From positions 2,356,001 to 2,420,000 of the forward strand of contig JANUWF010001659.1 of NCBI GenBank assembly GCA_026120185.1: a stretch of DNA of 64,000 bases, in the 5' to 3' direction. The DNA is from Voacanga thouarsii. Taxonomy: Eukaryota > Streptophyta > Magnoliopsida > Gentianales > Apocynaceae. Position numbers and translations under genes: made by a program. The notes under the pieces are model-generated. The model ran no database searches, was not told the DNA's origin, and worked only from the letters and a program-made list of their open reading frames with translations. How positions within the stretch are numbered: the stretch's first letter is position 1; every line of letters begins with the position of its first letter. Positions 32,211-44,730 of the stretch are shown here, piece by piece.

Positions 32211-34450
32211 TAATGTTTCAAGATGTTCGCACTTTCTGTGAAATCCACACGTCTTTGAATAATTTGATCCGCACAATACTTGAACAAGTAAGGATCTTTA
32301 CAAAAGTAATGCTTTACTTCGAAGAGAAATTTCTTCTTTTGTTACACCGTGAAATCCTCAGGGACAATTCCCGCAACCAAGTAATTAGCAAAATCCTCAA
32401 AACCAAGGAGTTTGAAAAATCTCACCATCAACAAGTAGAAGTTATTCATCCAGGAAGGTGTCATTGTTGTCTTCTTCGGCCAATGGTTCTAAGATGGGAT
32501 TTTCCAACCTAGATAAGTGATCTGCAGCTAAATTTTCTACTCCATTCCTTTTTATCCTTAATTTCCAAATCAAATTCCTATAAAAATAAAACCTATCTTA
32601 TCAATCTTGGTTTAGAATTATACTTGGTTAGTAGGTATTTAAGGGCAGAATGGTCTGTATACACAATGAATTTGGACAAAATAAGATAAGAACGGAATTT
32701 ATCAAAAGCAAATACTATTGCAAGCAATTCTTCTTTCGTTGTAGTGTAGTTCTCTTGTGTCGCCATAAGAGATTTGCTTGCATAGTAGATTGGTTGAAAA
32801 TGCTTATTCCTCCTTTGTCCAAGCACCTTGCCTACTACATAATCACTTTCATCACACATTAATTCAAAAGGAAGAGACCATTTCGGTGCAATTAAAATAG
32901 GAGAGTTGATCAATTTCATTTTAAGCACATGAAAAGCATTAAAACATTTATCATCAAAATCAAAAACATCTTTTTCAAGTAAAGAAGTTAGAGGTTTAGA
33001 AATTTTTGAGAAATCCAAGATAAACCTCCTATAAAAACCCGTATGACCAAGAAAGCTTCGGATAGCCTTTACTGAAGTGGGAGGAAGAAGTTTCTCAATT
33101 GTCTCAATTTTTGCTCTATCGACCTCAATACATTTTCTTGAAATATTGTGTTTCAATACAATACCTTCTTGCACTATGAAGTGACATTTTTCCCAATTAC
33201 GTATGAGGTTAGTCTCTTCACACATTTAAAGAACTTTTTCTAAATTGGCCAAACACAATTCAAAAGAATAACCAAAAATAGAAAAACCATCCACAAATAC
33301 CTCCATGATGTCTCCCACAAGTCCTTCGAAGATAGCCATCATACATCTTTAAAAAGTTCCTAGATTATTGCATAGACCAAAATGTACACAATGACATGCA
33401 AAAATACCAAAAAGGTACGTGAATGTAGTCTTCTCTTGATCCTCTGATGCTATGGGAATCTGAAAGTAATCAAAAAAACTTTCTAAGAAATAATAAAACT
33501 CATGTTTGGCTAATCTTTCTAACATTTGATCAATGAAAGAGAGAGGAAAATGGTCCTTCCTAGTCGCCTCATATAATTTCCTATAATTAATGTAAACCCT
33601 CCTACCAGTTACCATCTCATTAGGATCAACTCATTTTTTTCATTTGGGCTCACCGTCATTCCTCCCTTTTTTAATACCATTTTTGTTGGAACTACACAAA
33701 TACTATCAGAAATGGGGTAAATGATGCCTGAATCTAAGAGTTTCATCATCTCACCTTTTACCATATAGCTCATATTTAGATTCAACCTATGTTGGGGTTG
33801 CACTACGAGCTTTGCTCCCTCTTCTAACAATATTTTGTGAGTGTAAAATGAAGGGCTAATTCCCTTAATATACGTGATCTTCCATGATATGACTCCCTGA
33901 TATTTTCCAATAAACTTACCAATGTAGTCTTTTATTCACAAGTAAGGTCTTTTGCTATAATCACTAGCAGTTTTCTTCCGTTAGCCAAAAATACATATTC
34001 CAAGTGCTCGAGGAGGTTTTTTAGGTCCAATTCTGGTGGTTCCTCAATAGATGACTTCATCATTCCTAAACCACTTTGTTCAATTTCTTTAAACTCTCCC
34101 AACTCATGGGCCTTATTTGAATCCTCAAAATATGCAATTAATTGTTCCATCAAGTCCATAAAGAAATTAGCAAATGATTTCTGCATAAAATCAAAGATGG
34201 ACTCACCAAGAATATCAATCCTTAAACAAGAATCATCAGAAGATATAAGATGTTACATCCTTTTGTGAATTTTAATAATGACTTCTTCATCCCCTATCAT
34301 AAGTAATTGGCAGTAACTAGAAAGGGTTGGCTTAGGATTAAGGGAACTTTAGAATCTTCATCTATATAAGAATAATAAAATTCACAAGAAATATGAATCT
34401 ATCCACTTTAACCAATACATCTTTAAATACTCCTTTAAGGTATTTAATAG
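32211..34450 (-). pseudogene. Athila-type pol fragment: protease to integrase start
   Basis: This is a minus-strand Athila-like Ty3/gypsy pol. From 34450 down I read the end of the protease region (LVKVDRFIF) and the linker EPPELDLKNLLEHLEYVFL (34186-33932). RT runs from about 33830 (GIIYPISDS, YINYRKLYEATRKDHFPL, DQMLERLAKHEFY). RNase H lies at about 32900-32650 (LMCDESDYVVGKVLGQRRNK, VYTDHSALKYLLTK). The start of integrase continues to about 32220 ([23 protein letters not shown]). The RT catalytic box lies in a decayed stretch near 33300. It is cut on the upper side by copia F and ends against LINE sequence. LTRs and gag are absent. Confidence 0.85.
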
Positions 34451-36231
34451 TGTTGGGAAATATGCCCTCTTAGACTAGTTTTCTGATGTAAATATTGAAT
34501 ATTTTAATAAAAGAATTTATTTTCAAAAATCATTTGTAAATTTACATTTTATTTGTGCACAATTACGTTTGGAAAAGACTCATTGTGTTTAAGTAAGTGG
34601 TCCATGTGAATGGAGGTCTTTCACAGTAAGGTATGGATCACGGGTTACTTAACACAAACTTTTGTTCTTAACTAATTGATGAGAATGAGAATTTCATCAT
34701 GTTTAAGTTATTATGTTCTGAATTCTAAATGGGAAATAGTTTACCTTTAGCCAGTGAGTAGTCCACTCACTTCATGACATAAGCGTATTTCGAATACATA
34801 GAACAGGACCTGTAATAATGGTTTCTAAAAGTATTATATGGTAGAAATTTAGACTACTACTGCTACAGCGTTGACTAGTACTTTACGACCTGAGTATGAG
34901 TTGGTGGTCTGACGAAGCTCGAAGCATCTTCTTTAATATGCTATAGTTGAGGTTCTATCATAGGACCAATATACTTGCATGTTGGATATATGTGACTAGT
35001 TAGTTAAACAAACTTGTACAAGATAATTTCTATACTATATCGCCCTTTGTGGTTGTCTGAGTGATCTAAATATCCAGAGCCCTTGGATGTTTGCTTTAGG
35101 GTAGCTCCCTTGGAAAGCGGAAACAGTCCATGAAGTTATGGATTGTTGGATTAGAAGTCTAAGGATGGTAGATGTCATTTAGAGAGGTGTTAGTACATTT
35201 TTTCCTCTTTAATGTACGACGATGTAGAGAGGGGTATTTTAGTTATTACACCTGTAGGTCGGAGACTTTGCTAATGCAGCATTGTCCTCGGGGTCAATAT
35301 TTCCTTATAGTGATATTATGAAATATTTAAAATGCAAAATATAGCTATTTATATGCAAGGGTATTTTAGTCATTTTAGTAGTCAAGGCAGTGTGTCTTTT
35401 GGTCTCCAATATAGACCGTGAGTCTTAATTAAAAATAGGCTAAGGAATTGATCTTAAATTAAATGGAATTTATTTTATTTAAGTAGTCTGATTTAATTAT
35501 TGGGCTAGAATAAAATAAATGTCCATAGAGAGAAAGAATTAATTAAATTAGTTTGGTGGGTTAATTAATTATTCAGGGTTTTGGCCTAGTGTGAATAATT
35601 AAAGATAAACCTGGGACTAAACTAATATAGGCTTATTTATTGAACTAGTTTATTTGGGCTGAAAAATTAATTATTAATTGGGCCAATTATTTGGTTCTAA
35701 TTAGAATAATTAATTAAGTCCAAAAGGCTAAACTAAGAGTCCAATGGGTCAGTCCAGTTTAACCTAGGGTTTTTTTTAGGTTAAACAGGAGGATTGGAAA
35801 CAACGTTGTTTTTGACAGACTCTTCTCTGTGGAAAAAAAAAACACATGTTTCTCTCTCCCTCTCTCCAAAAAATATTCTTTAGTTCTGTTAGTTGTTCAC
35901 CAAATAGAATTAGGCAGGCCATATGCTGGAAGATCAAGAGTTTAGCATTCACCTACATGCAAAGATGGAGTAGGAGGCTTGTAGGAATCACACCAAAGGT
36001 TTCCACCAGCACACCTACCTCGGTTCCACACATTCTGATCCATCCAATTCTTAGAACGAGGAAAAAATGTAAAAATTTTAAACCTCAGAACCTGTGCAGA
36101 GTGCAACCGGTGCTGGCTCGGGCTGCCGAAGCTAGTGCTGGCTCTATTCGGAGTTCCCTCTTCTTCAGTTCTTCCAGTTTTTTTTTTCGCTTCCACTGCG
36201 TGCCCTGTGTTTTTCCCTTTCTATGCCTTCA
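34451..36231 (+). repeat. Copia F 5' LTR
   Basis: It starts TGTTGGGAAATATGCCC and ends ATGCCTTCA, followed at once by the PBS. It contains one GC-rich bipartite unit at 36105-36143 near its end. Confidence 0.8.
36105..36143 (+). repeat. GC-rich bipartite unit in copia F LTR
   Basis: The 39-bp unit starts AACCGGTGCTGGCTC and ends GTGCTGGCT with GCTGCCGAAG between. It matches the unit order found in the LTRs of gypsy C and element K. Here it lies near the LTR 3' end rather than upstream of a TATA box. Confidence 0.7.
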
Positions 36232-36233
36232 AT

Positions 36234-36245
36234 TGGTATCAGAGC
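36234..36245 (+). other. Primer-binding site of copia F
   Basis: TGGTATCAGAGC, an exact tRNA-Met complement, 2 nt after the 5' LTR. Confidence 0.88.
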
Positions 36246-36865
36246 ATGAAGGTTTTGTGAAAATATAGGGAGCATGCATCTAGTTGAATAAAATTAGACA
36301 CATTAATGTGTTTAATTCTATTATATGGGCACTTTGGTTTGAAAATAGAAAAGCATGAAAACGTCTACTGTTTTCTAGTATGCTATTTATTTTTATGTAC
36401 CTATGTGCATGTTTTCTCAAAGACCAAAGTCTTTGGGAATATTTTTGACAAAGAAAATATTTTTCTACAAATTAAATGGTTATTTTAACTTGAACAAAAA
36501 TTAATCCTTAGATATTTTCTCAAAGGATTTAATCCTTGACATTGAAAATATATTAGATTTAGATATTTTTGTAAGTTAAAATAGAAAGCCATTTTGTTTT
36601 ATTTTGGCACAAGAAAATTTTTTTTTTGAGACTAAAGTCTCTAGAAAGTTTTAATTGGAAATTTTTGAAATCATTAAGTTTTTAACTTAAATAAAATTAG
36701 TCCATGAAAAAATCTCTCAAAGGATATAAACCTTAACATAGAGATTTTAATGGATTTAGACATTTTTATTTTTGAGTTAAAGAGAAAATTTAATGAAAAT
36801 TTTCAAAATGATATTTTTCAAAAAACCCTTGTTTTAAAAGACTAAGCAGGAGAGGGGTTCCAACG
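36246..36865 (+). other. Copia F leader, no coding domain
   Basis: AT-rich sequence between PBS and the first coding remnant, with many stops. No domain is recognised. It takes the place of the 5' leader. Confidence 0.55.
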
Positions 36866-36869
36866 GCTC

Positions 36870-38500
36870 TATGGCTTCCATCACAATCCTCACTAAAGGT
36901 TCAACAAGGTTGGAACTCGAAGAGAAGTTATCTTTTGAATCAACTTTTCCTAACCCGATTATAGAACAAAAAGAGGCACGGCCTTAGGAACCTATATAAA
37001 TAGAGCCTCATCGTAGTGGGAGGATATCTACAGTTTCAGAAAAATGGATTGGAGAGGCTTTTGACCTAGTCTCTAACCATCAAGAACAAGATCCCACTAG
37101 ATACGAGCAAGCTATTGCTAATGCCGACGCAAACTTATGACATGAAGCAATTAAAGTCGAGATTAAGTCTATATACTTCAATCAGGTTTGGGATCTTCTA
37201 GCTTCACCTGAAGGAATAAAACTAATTGGGTGTAATTGGGTGTACAAGAGGAAGAGGGGAGCGGGATGAGAAGGTGGAAACCTTCAAAGCTAGGCTTGTG
37301 GCAAAAGGGTATACACAGAAAGAAATGATTGACTATGAGGAAACCTTTTCCCCGGTAGCCATGCTTAAGTCCATCCGTATCCTCCTTGCCATCGCATGTC
37401 ATTATGACTATGAGATATGGCAAATGGATGTTAATACGACATTTTAAATGGCCATCTTAATGAAGATATCCATATATCCCAACCAGAAGGCTTTGTTGCT
37501 AATGGCAAAAAATATATGGTTGTAAGCTTAAGAAATCCATTTATGAACTTAAGCAGGCATCCAGAGCATGGAATATTCATTTTGATGAGATTATAAAGTC
37601 TTACGGTTTCATTCAAAATGAGAATGAACCATGTGTGTATAGGAAACTGGAAGGCATAAATGTGATTTTTCTTGTCTTGTATGTGTATGACATTCTACTC
37701 ATTGGAAATGATGTAGGGACACTATCATCTACTAAGGTTTGACTATCTAGTCAATTTAGAATGAAGGACTTAGGTGAAGCCAGTTATATTCTTGAAATAA
37801 AAAGGACTGTCCAAAGTCTCAAGAAGAAAAGAATAGAATGAGTATGATTCCCTATACTTCAGCTGTGGGAAGTCTCATATATGTCATGTTGTGTACTAGG
37901 TCAGATATCTGTTTTGCTGTGGGGATAATTAGAATATATTAGTCAAACCTTGGGAGGTTCATTGGCAGGCTGTAAAGTATATTCTCAAGTATCTTAAAAG
38001 TATAAGAGATTATATGTTGGTTTACAAGGCTGATGACTTGGTTCCTGCAAGATACACGAACTCAGACTTCCTAGCAGAAAAGGATGAGAGAAAATCTACT
38101 AGTAGATATATCTTCACATTGTCTGGAGGAACCATTTCATGGAGGAGTATCAAGAAATCTTGCATTGCTGACTCAACCATAGAAGTTGAGATGTGGCAGT
38201 TTCGGAGGCATTCAAGGAAGTAGTTTAGCTCTAGAAGTTCCTTTTGGAACTTGGAGTCATTCCACAAATGGACAAATCAGTTGTGATGTATTGCGACAAC
38301 ACTGGTGCAATCTCACAATCCAAAGAACCTAGGAACCATAAAAAGGGAAAGCACATAGATAAGAAGTACCACCTAATCCAGGATTTCATCTAGAGATGAA
38401 AAGTCGTGGTAGAACAGATTACCTCAGAGAACAATCTAGCAAATCCTTTCACTAAGCCTTTGGTGGAGAGAATCTTTAAAAGACACTTAGATGCCATAGA
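36870..38500 (+). pseudogene. Copia F: gag start joined to RT and RNase H
   Basis: An ATG at 36871 opens MASITILTKGSTRLELEEKL, which could be the N-terminus of gag. About 50 codons on, the reading is already in the pre-RT region (SGRISTVSEKWIGEAFDL) and RT (NQVWDLLASPEGIKLIGCNW, about 37170). Gag body, protease and integrase are therefore deleted. The RT catalytic box at 37680-37691 reads YVYD instead of YVDD. RNase H is at about 38040-38460 (ESTSRYIFTLSGGTISWRS-like, then CIADST and YCDN). Stops and frame changes are frequent, for example at 37445. Confidence 0.8.
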
Positions 38501-38538
38501 GGTGGGCACCTATGGACTTACTTAGTCTTAGAGTGCAA

Positions 38539-38547
38539 GTGGGAGAT
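38539..38547 (+). other. Polypurine tract of copia F
   Basis: GTGGGAGAT directly precedes TGTTGC, the start of the 3' LTR. Confidence 0.65.
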
Positions 38548-41500
38548 TGTTGCAATGTATACCCTTGTAAACTAAGTTTCTGATGTAATTTTGACTTATA
38601 TTAAAAAAGTATTTTTCTCAGAATTTGTTTGTGAAATCTTCTTTATATTTGTTCAAGATTTTATTAGAAAATACCCATTATGTTTAAGTAAATGGTTCAT
38701 GTGAATAGAGGTCTTTTACAGTAAGGTATGAACCAGGGAATACTTAACACATAAACTATTGTTCTTAACCAGATGATGAGAATGGGAATCTCATCTTGGC
38801 AAGGTTAGTGTGTTATGAATTCTAAATAGGGAACGGTTTACCTTTAGCCAATGAGTAGTTTACTCATTTCATAACATAAGCGTATTTCGAATACATAGAA
38901 CAGGACCTATAGTAGTGGTTTCTAAAAGTACTATGTGATAGAAACCCAGACTACTATTGCTATAACATAGACTTGTACTCTACAACTTGAGTGTAAGTTG
39001 GTGGTATGACGAAGCTAGAAGTATATGTTTTGATATACTATAGTTAAGGTTCTTGAGAAGGACCAATACACTTGTATGTTGGGTATATGTAACTAGTTAG
39101 TTAACATAGACTTATACAAGATACTGTCTATACTATATCATTCCTTATGGCTATCCGAATGATCTAATTATCCAAGGTCCTATGGAACATGACTTGGATA
39201 TTGACTTTAAGGTAGCTCCTGGAAAACAGAAATATTCCAAGAAGTCATAGATCATTGGACTAGAAGTCTAAGGATGGTAGATGTATTTTAGAGAGGTGTT
39301 AGTACACTCTTTCATCTCTAAATACACGGCGATGTGTAGAGGAGTATTTTGGTCATTTCAACTATAGGTCAAAGACATAGCTAACACAGTATTGTCCTTG
39401 CGGTCAATATTTCTTTATAGTGATATTAGAAAATATTTAAAATGTAAAATATAGCTATTTATATAGTAAATGTATTTTGGTTATTTTAGTAGCCAAAGTG
39501 ATGTGTCTTTTTAGTCCTCGAAATAGCCCGTAAGTCCTAATTATTTTAGGTCGAGGAAATAGTCACAATAAAAAAGGATTTTATTTTATTCAGGAAGTTT
39601 AATTTATTTTTCGGATTGGAATAAAATAAAGGAATGAGAGAAATTAATTTTATTGTCTAATTTAATTGGTTAATTAATTATTCAGGGCCTAAGCCAGATT
39701 GAATAATTAAGAAATAGCAACCTTGTAATACCATGCTACCTAGGCCCAACAGAGCTGGGGATGTCGCCCCGTCCAAAGGACAAGGGGTCTTTATAACTAG
39801 GTCACACAATCAAAATAATGGAATAAAAATAATACTTTAAACTTAAAACTTATTACAACCCAAGAATCTAAAATATAGATCCAAAATAAAATTGTTCACT
39901 CTCAACTTTCAAAGCATTACACAAAATAAATATCAGAAAATCTTCCAAGGCAGACAACAACTAGCTACTCATCCCCCACAGCAGGATCGACCTGAAATCA
40001 TGGTAAAAAGGGTGATGAGATAAAAATCTCAATAAGTCCGTGTTTGCTTTGAGTGTCCAGTGAAAATAGTTCGTGAATACAAAGTGTAAAATCTTCATAA
40101 GGGAAATAATGGCAAGTAATAAACAATAGTCAAAATCAAGAGTGGTGTTTTGGCTTTTCCTATCATATATGTTCAATAAAATCAACCACTCAAAAAGGTG
40201 GTCATGGGTTACCACACATTGGGCCCCATAACCATACAACTGTCAGAATGCCACACTTTGTGCAGACTGACAAATAGTAGGTGATCGGCCTACCGGGTAA
40301 GATATTCCTCCTTCTCTATACCTAAACAAAACTGGTTGTCCATTCCGGCAACACACCGTCTACTTGACTGAAAACTGCTAGCTCGGACCGGCACGACTTA
40401 CTGAACTGACATCTTATCCGGGAAGGACTCACCCCTCAGAGGTGGCCACCTACTGAGAGACTTACCCTAACCCTTCAAAGACTGGTCCTAGCAGTCCACC
40501 CTTATTGAGTACTCAACGTAATTTATCCCACTTGGAAAAAATGAATAAAACATAGTTCCACTTGAAAATGGCAATTAAGGATTTCCAAAATTTGGGGCAA
40601 AAATGGTTTTAGAAAGAGTTTTAGGGTTTGAGTAAAACTGCCCCTTGATTTTTAAATAATTTGTTTGTCTGAAATGAGAAATGAGATAGTCCTCAATTAC
40701 TTTTGCAGAAGTGAGTGTCCACGCACTTTACATTTGGCTTGCCATAGTAATCATTTTGCATCAAACAGGTTTTATGCAGGAGCTTACCTGATCCTTGCTC
40801 AAAATAAAGGTCTCCAACAGCTGGCCTAACCCCGCCTGGGGTAAATATAAACCATAATTAAATTCGAGCCAAAATTCACTTTCACAAATAAAACTATCTC
40901 AACTTACTACAACCATGACCCTAGTGTCCCAAACTTTAAGGCTAGATAACAAATAAAGGGTCTATAAGATGAGTCTAGTTTGATATTAAAATAATTAGGG
41001 TTTTGGGAAATAGGTACTAATAAGTTGAAGGTTTAAATCTTGCTATAAATAAATTAGAGTTTATTTGATGAAGGGTCCTAGGTGGTATTATGTAAAAAAA
41101 TAATCTATTATTAATTAGTTGTTAGAAAATAATTGGTAACTAAAACTAGTTGTAAGTAAGTTTTAGTGGTTTCGATTGAAAGATAATAAGTAAATTTTAA
41201 TAGGTTTTGATTAAAAGACAATAAATAAATAGGTTTTGATTAAAAGACAATAAATAAATTTTAATAGTATTTATGAATATAAGATTTACCAAATTAATAT
41301 TTCACTTAGTATGATTATTTAGGGAAAAGGGCTTTATTATTATTTTCTATATATTTTATTTCTTTAATAAAATCTATAAATTATTTAACTAAAATATCCT
41401 TATTTTATATATAATAGTCCAAATCCACTTTTCCTAGGGTTTTTGAAATTTACTAGAAGTTATAGTATTAATCATTTTATTGATGAAATAAAATTAATTT

Positions 41501-42097
41501 AGGGACAACAAGGTCATGATCATATTTTTATTGCTAACCATAATCATGAACATACACTCCACACCAATTCATCAAATCATCCAAATCATGAATAAGGCAT
41601 AGATCTAAATTTACCAAGGCATGATCCAAACTCTACTAACATAAACATATTCATGGCCTTAACAATCATACATGAACATAAACCCTATTAACCAAATGTG
41701 ACATAATCTCTATCATGCTTGATCACATATACCACCCACGACATGGAGAGCATGCAACAAAACTCTAAAAACCATAAAATTCAACCAAGATAATCAACTC
41801 ATGCATCAATTCCATCTCCATTATACACACACATTTATTCATGCTTCAATCTCAACTCCATCACAACAATACATGTTCGAACCCTAATCACAATCTATCT
41901 TCTTCCAATAACATCCTAGAGACATGAATCTAGAATTTAAAGAGAAGATGGAAGAAACTTACTTGAATGATGACTACCTTGGGGACGTTTCTAGAGAATC
42001 CTCTCGCTAGGAGACTTGATCCGACAAGAGAGAAGAAGAAAATTTGGCCATAGTTGAAGTAACCATTTGGCTAAGAGATAGAGAGAGAGCATTCAGC

Positions 42098-42100
<3 letters not shown>

Positions 42101-42141
<41 letters not shown>

Positions 42142-42158
42142 AAAGAGAGTCCATTAGT

Positions 42159-42184
<26 letters not shown>
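42101..42184. repeat. GA and TA microsatellites in G1
   Basis: A GA run (42101-42139) and a TA run (42160-42184) are separated by about 20 bp. The corresponding place in G2 has a shorter CT run (47845-47868). Confidence 0.95.
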
Positions 42185-42192
<8 letters not shown>

Positions 42193-43757
42193 TCATTAGA
42201 AATTGAAGATGAGTGAAGATGGAGATGATTGATCATGCTCACCTTGAAGGTATTCTTGAGCCTTCACGAAAATACTGGTTTTTTGTTCCAAAAGACGGAC
42301 TTTGATTTCGGTATTTGATGTTAAAAATTGTAGAAGTGGATTCAAGGGGTTGAGTAGGTGTAATCTGGAGTTTTTGGAGAAGATTGGAGTGGTCTTAGGC
42401 GTGAGAGGGTTAGTAGGTGTTCTTGGTTTGGAGAGAATGGAGAGATTAGGGAGAGAGCTAGCTGAAATTCTGTGGGATTAGGGTGGCCAAATTGTTTGAG
42501 GGGTTTTGGCAATTGAATTTTCTGGTTTGAAAGGAAAAGAAAAGATGGTTGTTTGAAATCCAAAAAGAATATTTTTGGGAATCAATTTTGAAAACAAAAT
42601 ATGGTAAAAAGATCTTGGTCAATGGAGAGCTTTTAGAAGCTCCAATGGCCGGTTGTTTGTCTGTGATTTTTGATGGAATGAAAGTTGTTTGAAGGAGCTT
42701 AATGGTGGCCAAAAATATGGTGCACAATGATGAAGGGATTTTTAGTTGTTTGAGGAATGATTTATGGAAGTTTACTAAATATGTTTGCTGGAATTTTGGT
42801 CTTCAATCAATGGCTTGATTGGAGTAATTCATGGAGATATTTTAAGAGCAGCCATGGATTAGTTTTCGAGTAGAATTCTGGGGAAGATGATGAAGTTCAA
42901 TTCATGGCTGTTCAAGGGGAGTTTGTACAGAAAAATGGTGGAGGTTTTGGACATTGCTGAAGAAGGAACAAAGCTGGAAAATTCTGTTAAGCTTTTTCGC
43001 AAGTTTGTTGGAATTCCTGGGGAGATTTTTCTGCCATTTTTCCAGTCAGCTTGTAGAAGATTTGAAGGGATATTTAGAGGTCTTTCAAGGCTGGTTTCTA
43101 GCCTTCTTTATGGAGGAAAAATGTGGCTAAGATGCTGGGTGAAAAACTAGAAAAAATAGCTTGGTTTAGGCTCACCAATGCTACGAAAGTTGTCCAAAAA
43201 ATTTTCTAGTTCACACAAATTTTGTGCAGCTCGGTTTTGGCTGAGATTTTCAGTCTTCAAGCTGAGTGAAATGGCCATTTTTTTGGCAGCATTTGGGAGG
43301 AAAAGATGGCTGAAATTTTCGACACTTGGACTGAACAAGAAGTTGGAAAAATTTTTCAGTTTACGACATGAAGAAAATGAACACAGCTAGGTTGGAGTTT
43401 TGAAGGTTCAACCATGGAGATTAATTCTCTTGGGAACCTTCCAAAACTCCTCCCCATTTTCGGCCAACAAGATGACTCATATGGACAATTTCGAAACCTT
43501 CAAAGCCACAACACTTTTCTGGAATTTTTCTGGAATAAAATTGGCTTGAATAAATCAAACAACCTAATTGTCTAAGAATTAAGGAAAGCTAGAGCTTAAA
43601 AAGAGTATGAGTCCCTTAGAAGTTTTGTAGGGCACAAGAGTAGGATTAGGACATTCCTATCATGTCTCCCCTAGGACAACACTCCTATTCTTCCCTAAAT
43701 GATGCAAGGGCCGAAATATAGCCTTCCTACACAAAAATAAAACTTAATCATGCTAAA

Positions 43758-43834
43758 GCTCCAATGATGGAATTTGAACCAAAGACCTTAAGAATTAATT
43801 CCAAAACTCTAATCACTAAACCACAATAACTCTT
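43758..43834 (-). repeat. tRNA-like block in G1 with A and B boxes
   Basis: Read on minus, an A-box-like TTTAGTGATTAGAG (43807-43820) is followed 26 nt later by a B-box-like GGTTCAAATTCC (43769-43780). The spacing is as in tRNA genes. The same block is present in G2. A cloverleaf is only partly possible, so it is not called as a tRNA gene. Confidence 0.6.
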
Positions 43835-44730
43835 GTCCTTATTTTCTCTCCCAAATATTTCTCCTATTTAATCTTCAAGCTATCTCCCTATTTTCATCTC
43901 AAGCAAAAATTACTATTTTGCCCTTCTTACTCAATAAACACATTTAAGCCTTCTAGACTATAAATCACATATCTAAAACACATAAAATCATATAAAAATA
44001 TATTTATACATACAATAAAATATGATATGCACCCCAACCCCCTTACTCTAAGGTTGGTTTTAATTGGGGTTTCACAAACCTAGCTTAAACTAATTAATAA
44101 AAAGCTTAATAATTATTTTAGTTCATTTGGGCTCATTAATTATTTATTAGGTTATTTTAATAGGCTCAAAAAATAAATAATTAATGATTATTATTTTTGG
44201 GCTCATTGGGACAAAAAAAATAATAAATTATTTTGGCCCAATAACCTGGACTAAAGGGTTATTTTTATTCACAGTACAAAAGAGTTAAGGATTACTCAAA
44301 CCTCTTCTGTTGATAACTTCCGGATGATTTGAAATATTATCTGGTTGAGTGAATAGTCATGGCTTTCAGTTGAACAAAAGACACACGAAAAAAAAAAAAA
44401 AAAACTAAAGCCTTCTCGTTCATTTTTTCCTTTCTTTTGTTCCTCTTGATTTTGCTAATCAATAGCAAAAACTGAAGAAGTGCCATTCCTCACATAGGTT
44501 GTTTCACTAACATAGATTAGGTGGAGGAATATTCTGAGAAGTGAAAAGCTTCGCGCACATGCCAAGGAGAAGCTAAAGGATCGCTAATTTTTTGCCGGAA
44601 TCATCGTCGAGACAAGTAGCCACACCAGTGGTTAGTACCTCTTCTTCTCAGCTAAACAGACCAAGGACACGGAAAGGTATTGTTTTTTGCTTTTTGTTGC
44701 ACCGTGTCTGGTGCTTTTTCTGGTTTTACA

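Larger units (their letters stand above)
39724..44076 (-). repeat. Solo LTR G1, 4.35 kb (Tekay/Del-like), minus
   Basis: The minus strand starts TGTGAAACCCCAATT at 44076 and ends GGTATTACA at 39724, with TG...CA ends. The 5-bp TSD AACCT is perfect (39719-39723 and 44077-44081). It has no coding domain, PBS or PPT inside, so it is a solo LTR. Long LTRs opening TGTGA(A/C)ACCCC are typical of Tekay/Del chromoviruses, which is inference. It carries GA and TA microsatellites and a tRNA-like block near its 5' end. Its sister copy is G2. Confidence 0.85.
34451..44730 (+). mobile_element. Copia element F, internally deleted, split by G1
   Basis: This is a plus-strand Ty1/copia element with long LTRs: 5' LTR 34451-36231, PBS, a 2.3-kb internal region with RT and RNase H only, PPT, and a 3' LTR from 38548 interrupted by solo LTR G1 (39724-44076). 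The 3' end near 44730 is estimated from the TTTTACA end and the expected length. No matching TSD was found (AATAG before 34451, GTGTT after 44730). The two LTRs are about 80% alike in the middle and less at the ends. Confidence 0.7.
38548..44730 (+). repeat. Copia F 3' LTR, split by solo LTR G1
   Basis: The parts are 38548-39723 and 44077 to about 44730. Similarity to the 5' LTR is clear over the middle (for example GTCTAAGGATGGTAGATGT) but poor near both ends. The second part includes an A-run (44385-44402). Its GC-rich unit equivalent is not recognisable. Confidence 0.6.

Noticed and set aside
35846..36268. 140-residue plus-strand open frame
   Set aside because: It lies across the end of the copia F 5' LTR and its PBS; not a protein family, explained by LTR sequence.
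42101..42184. CRISPR-like or regulated array in the GA/TA repeats
   Set aside because: They are simple microsatellites, and the genome is a plant nuclear one.
42887..43150. Open frames of 60-90 residues at 42.3-43.4 kb and 46.8-47.0 kb
   Set aside because: They are in the non-coding solo LTRs G1 and G2 and are not conserved in frame between the two sister copies as far as can be judged by eye.
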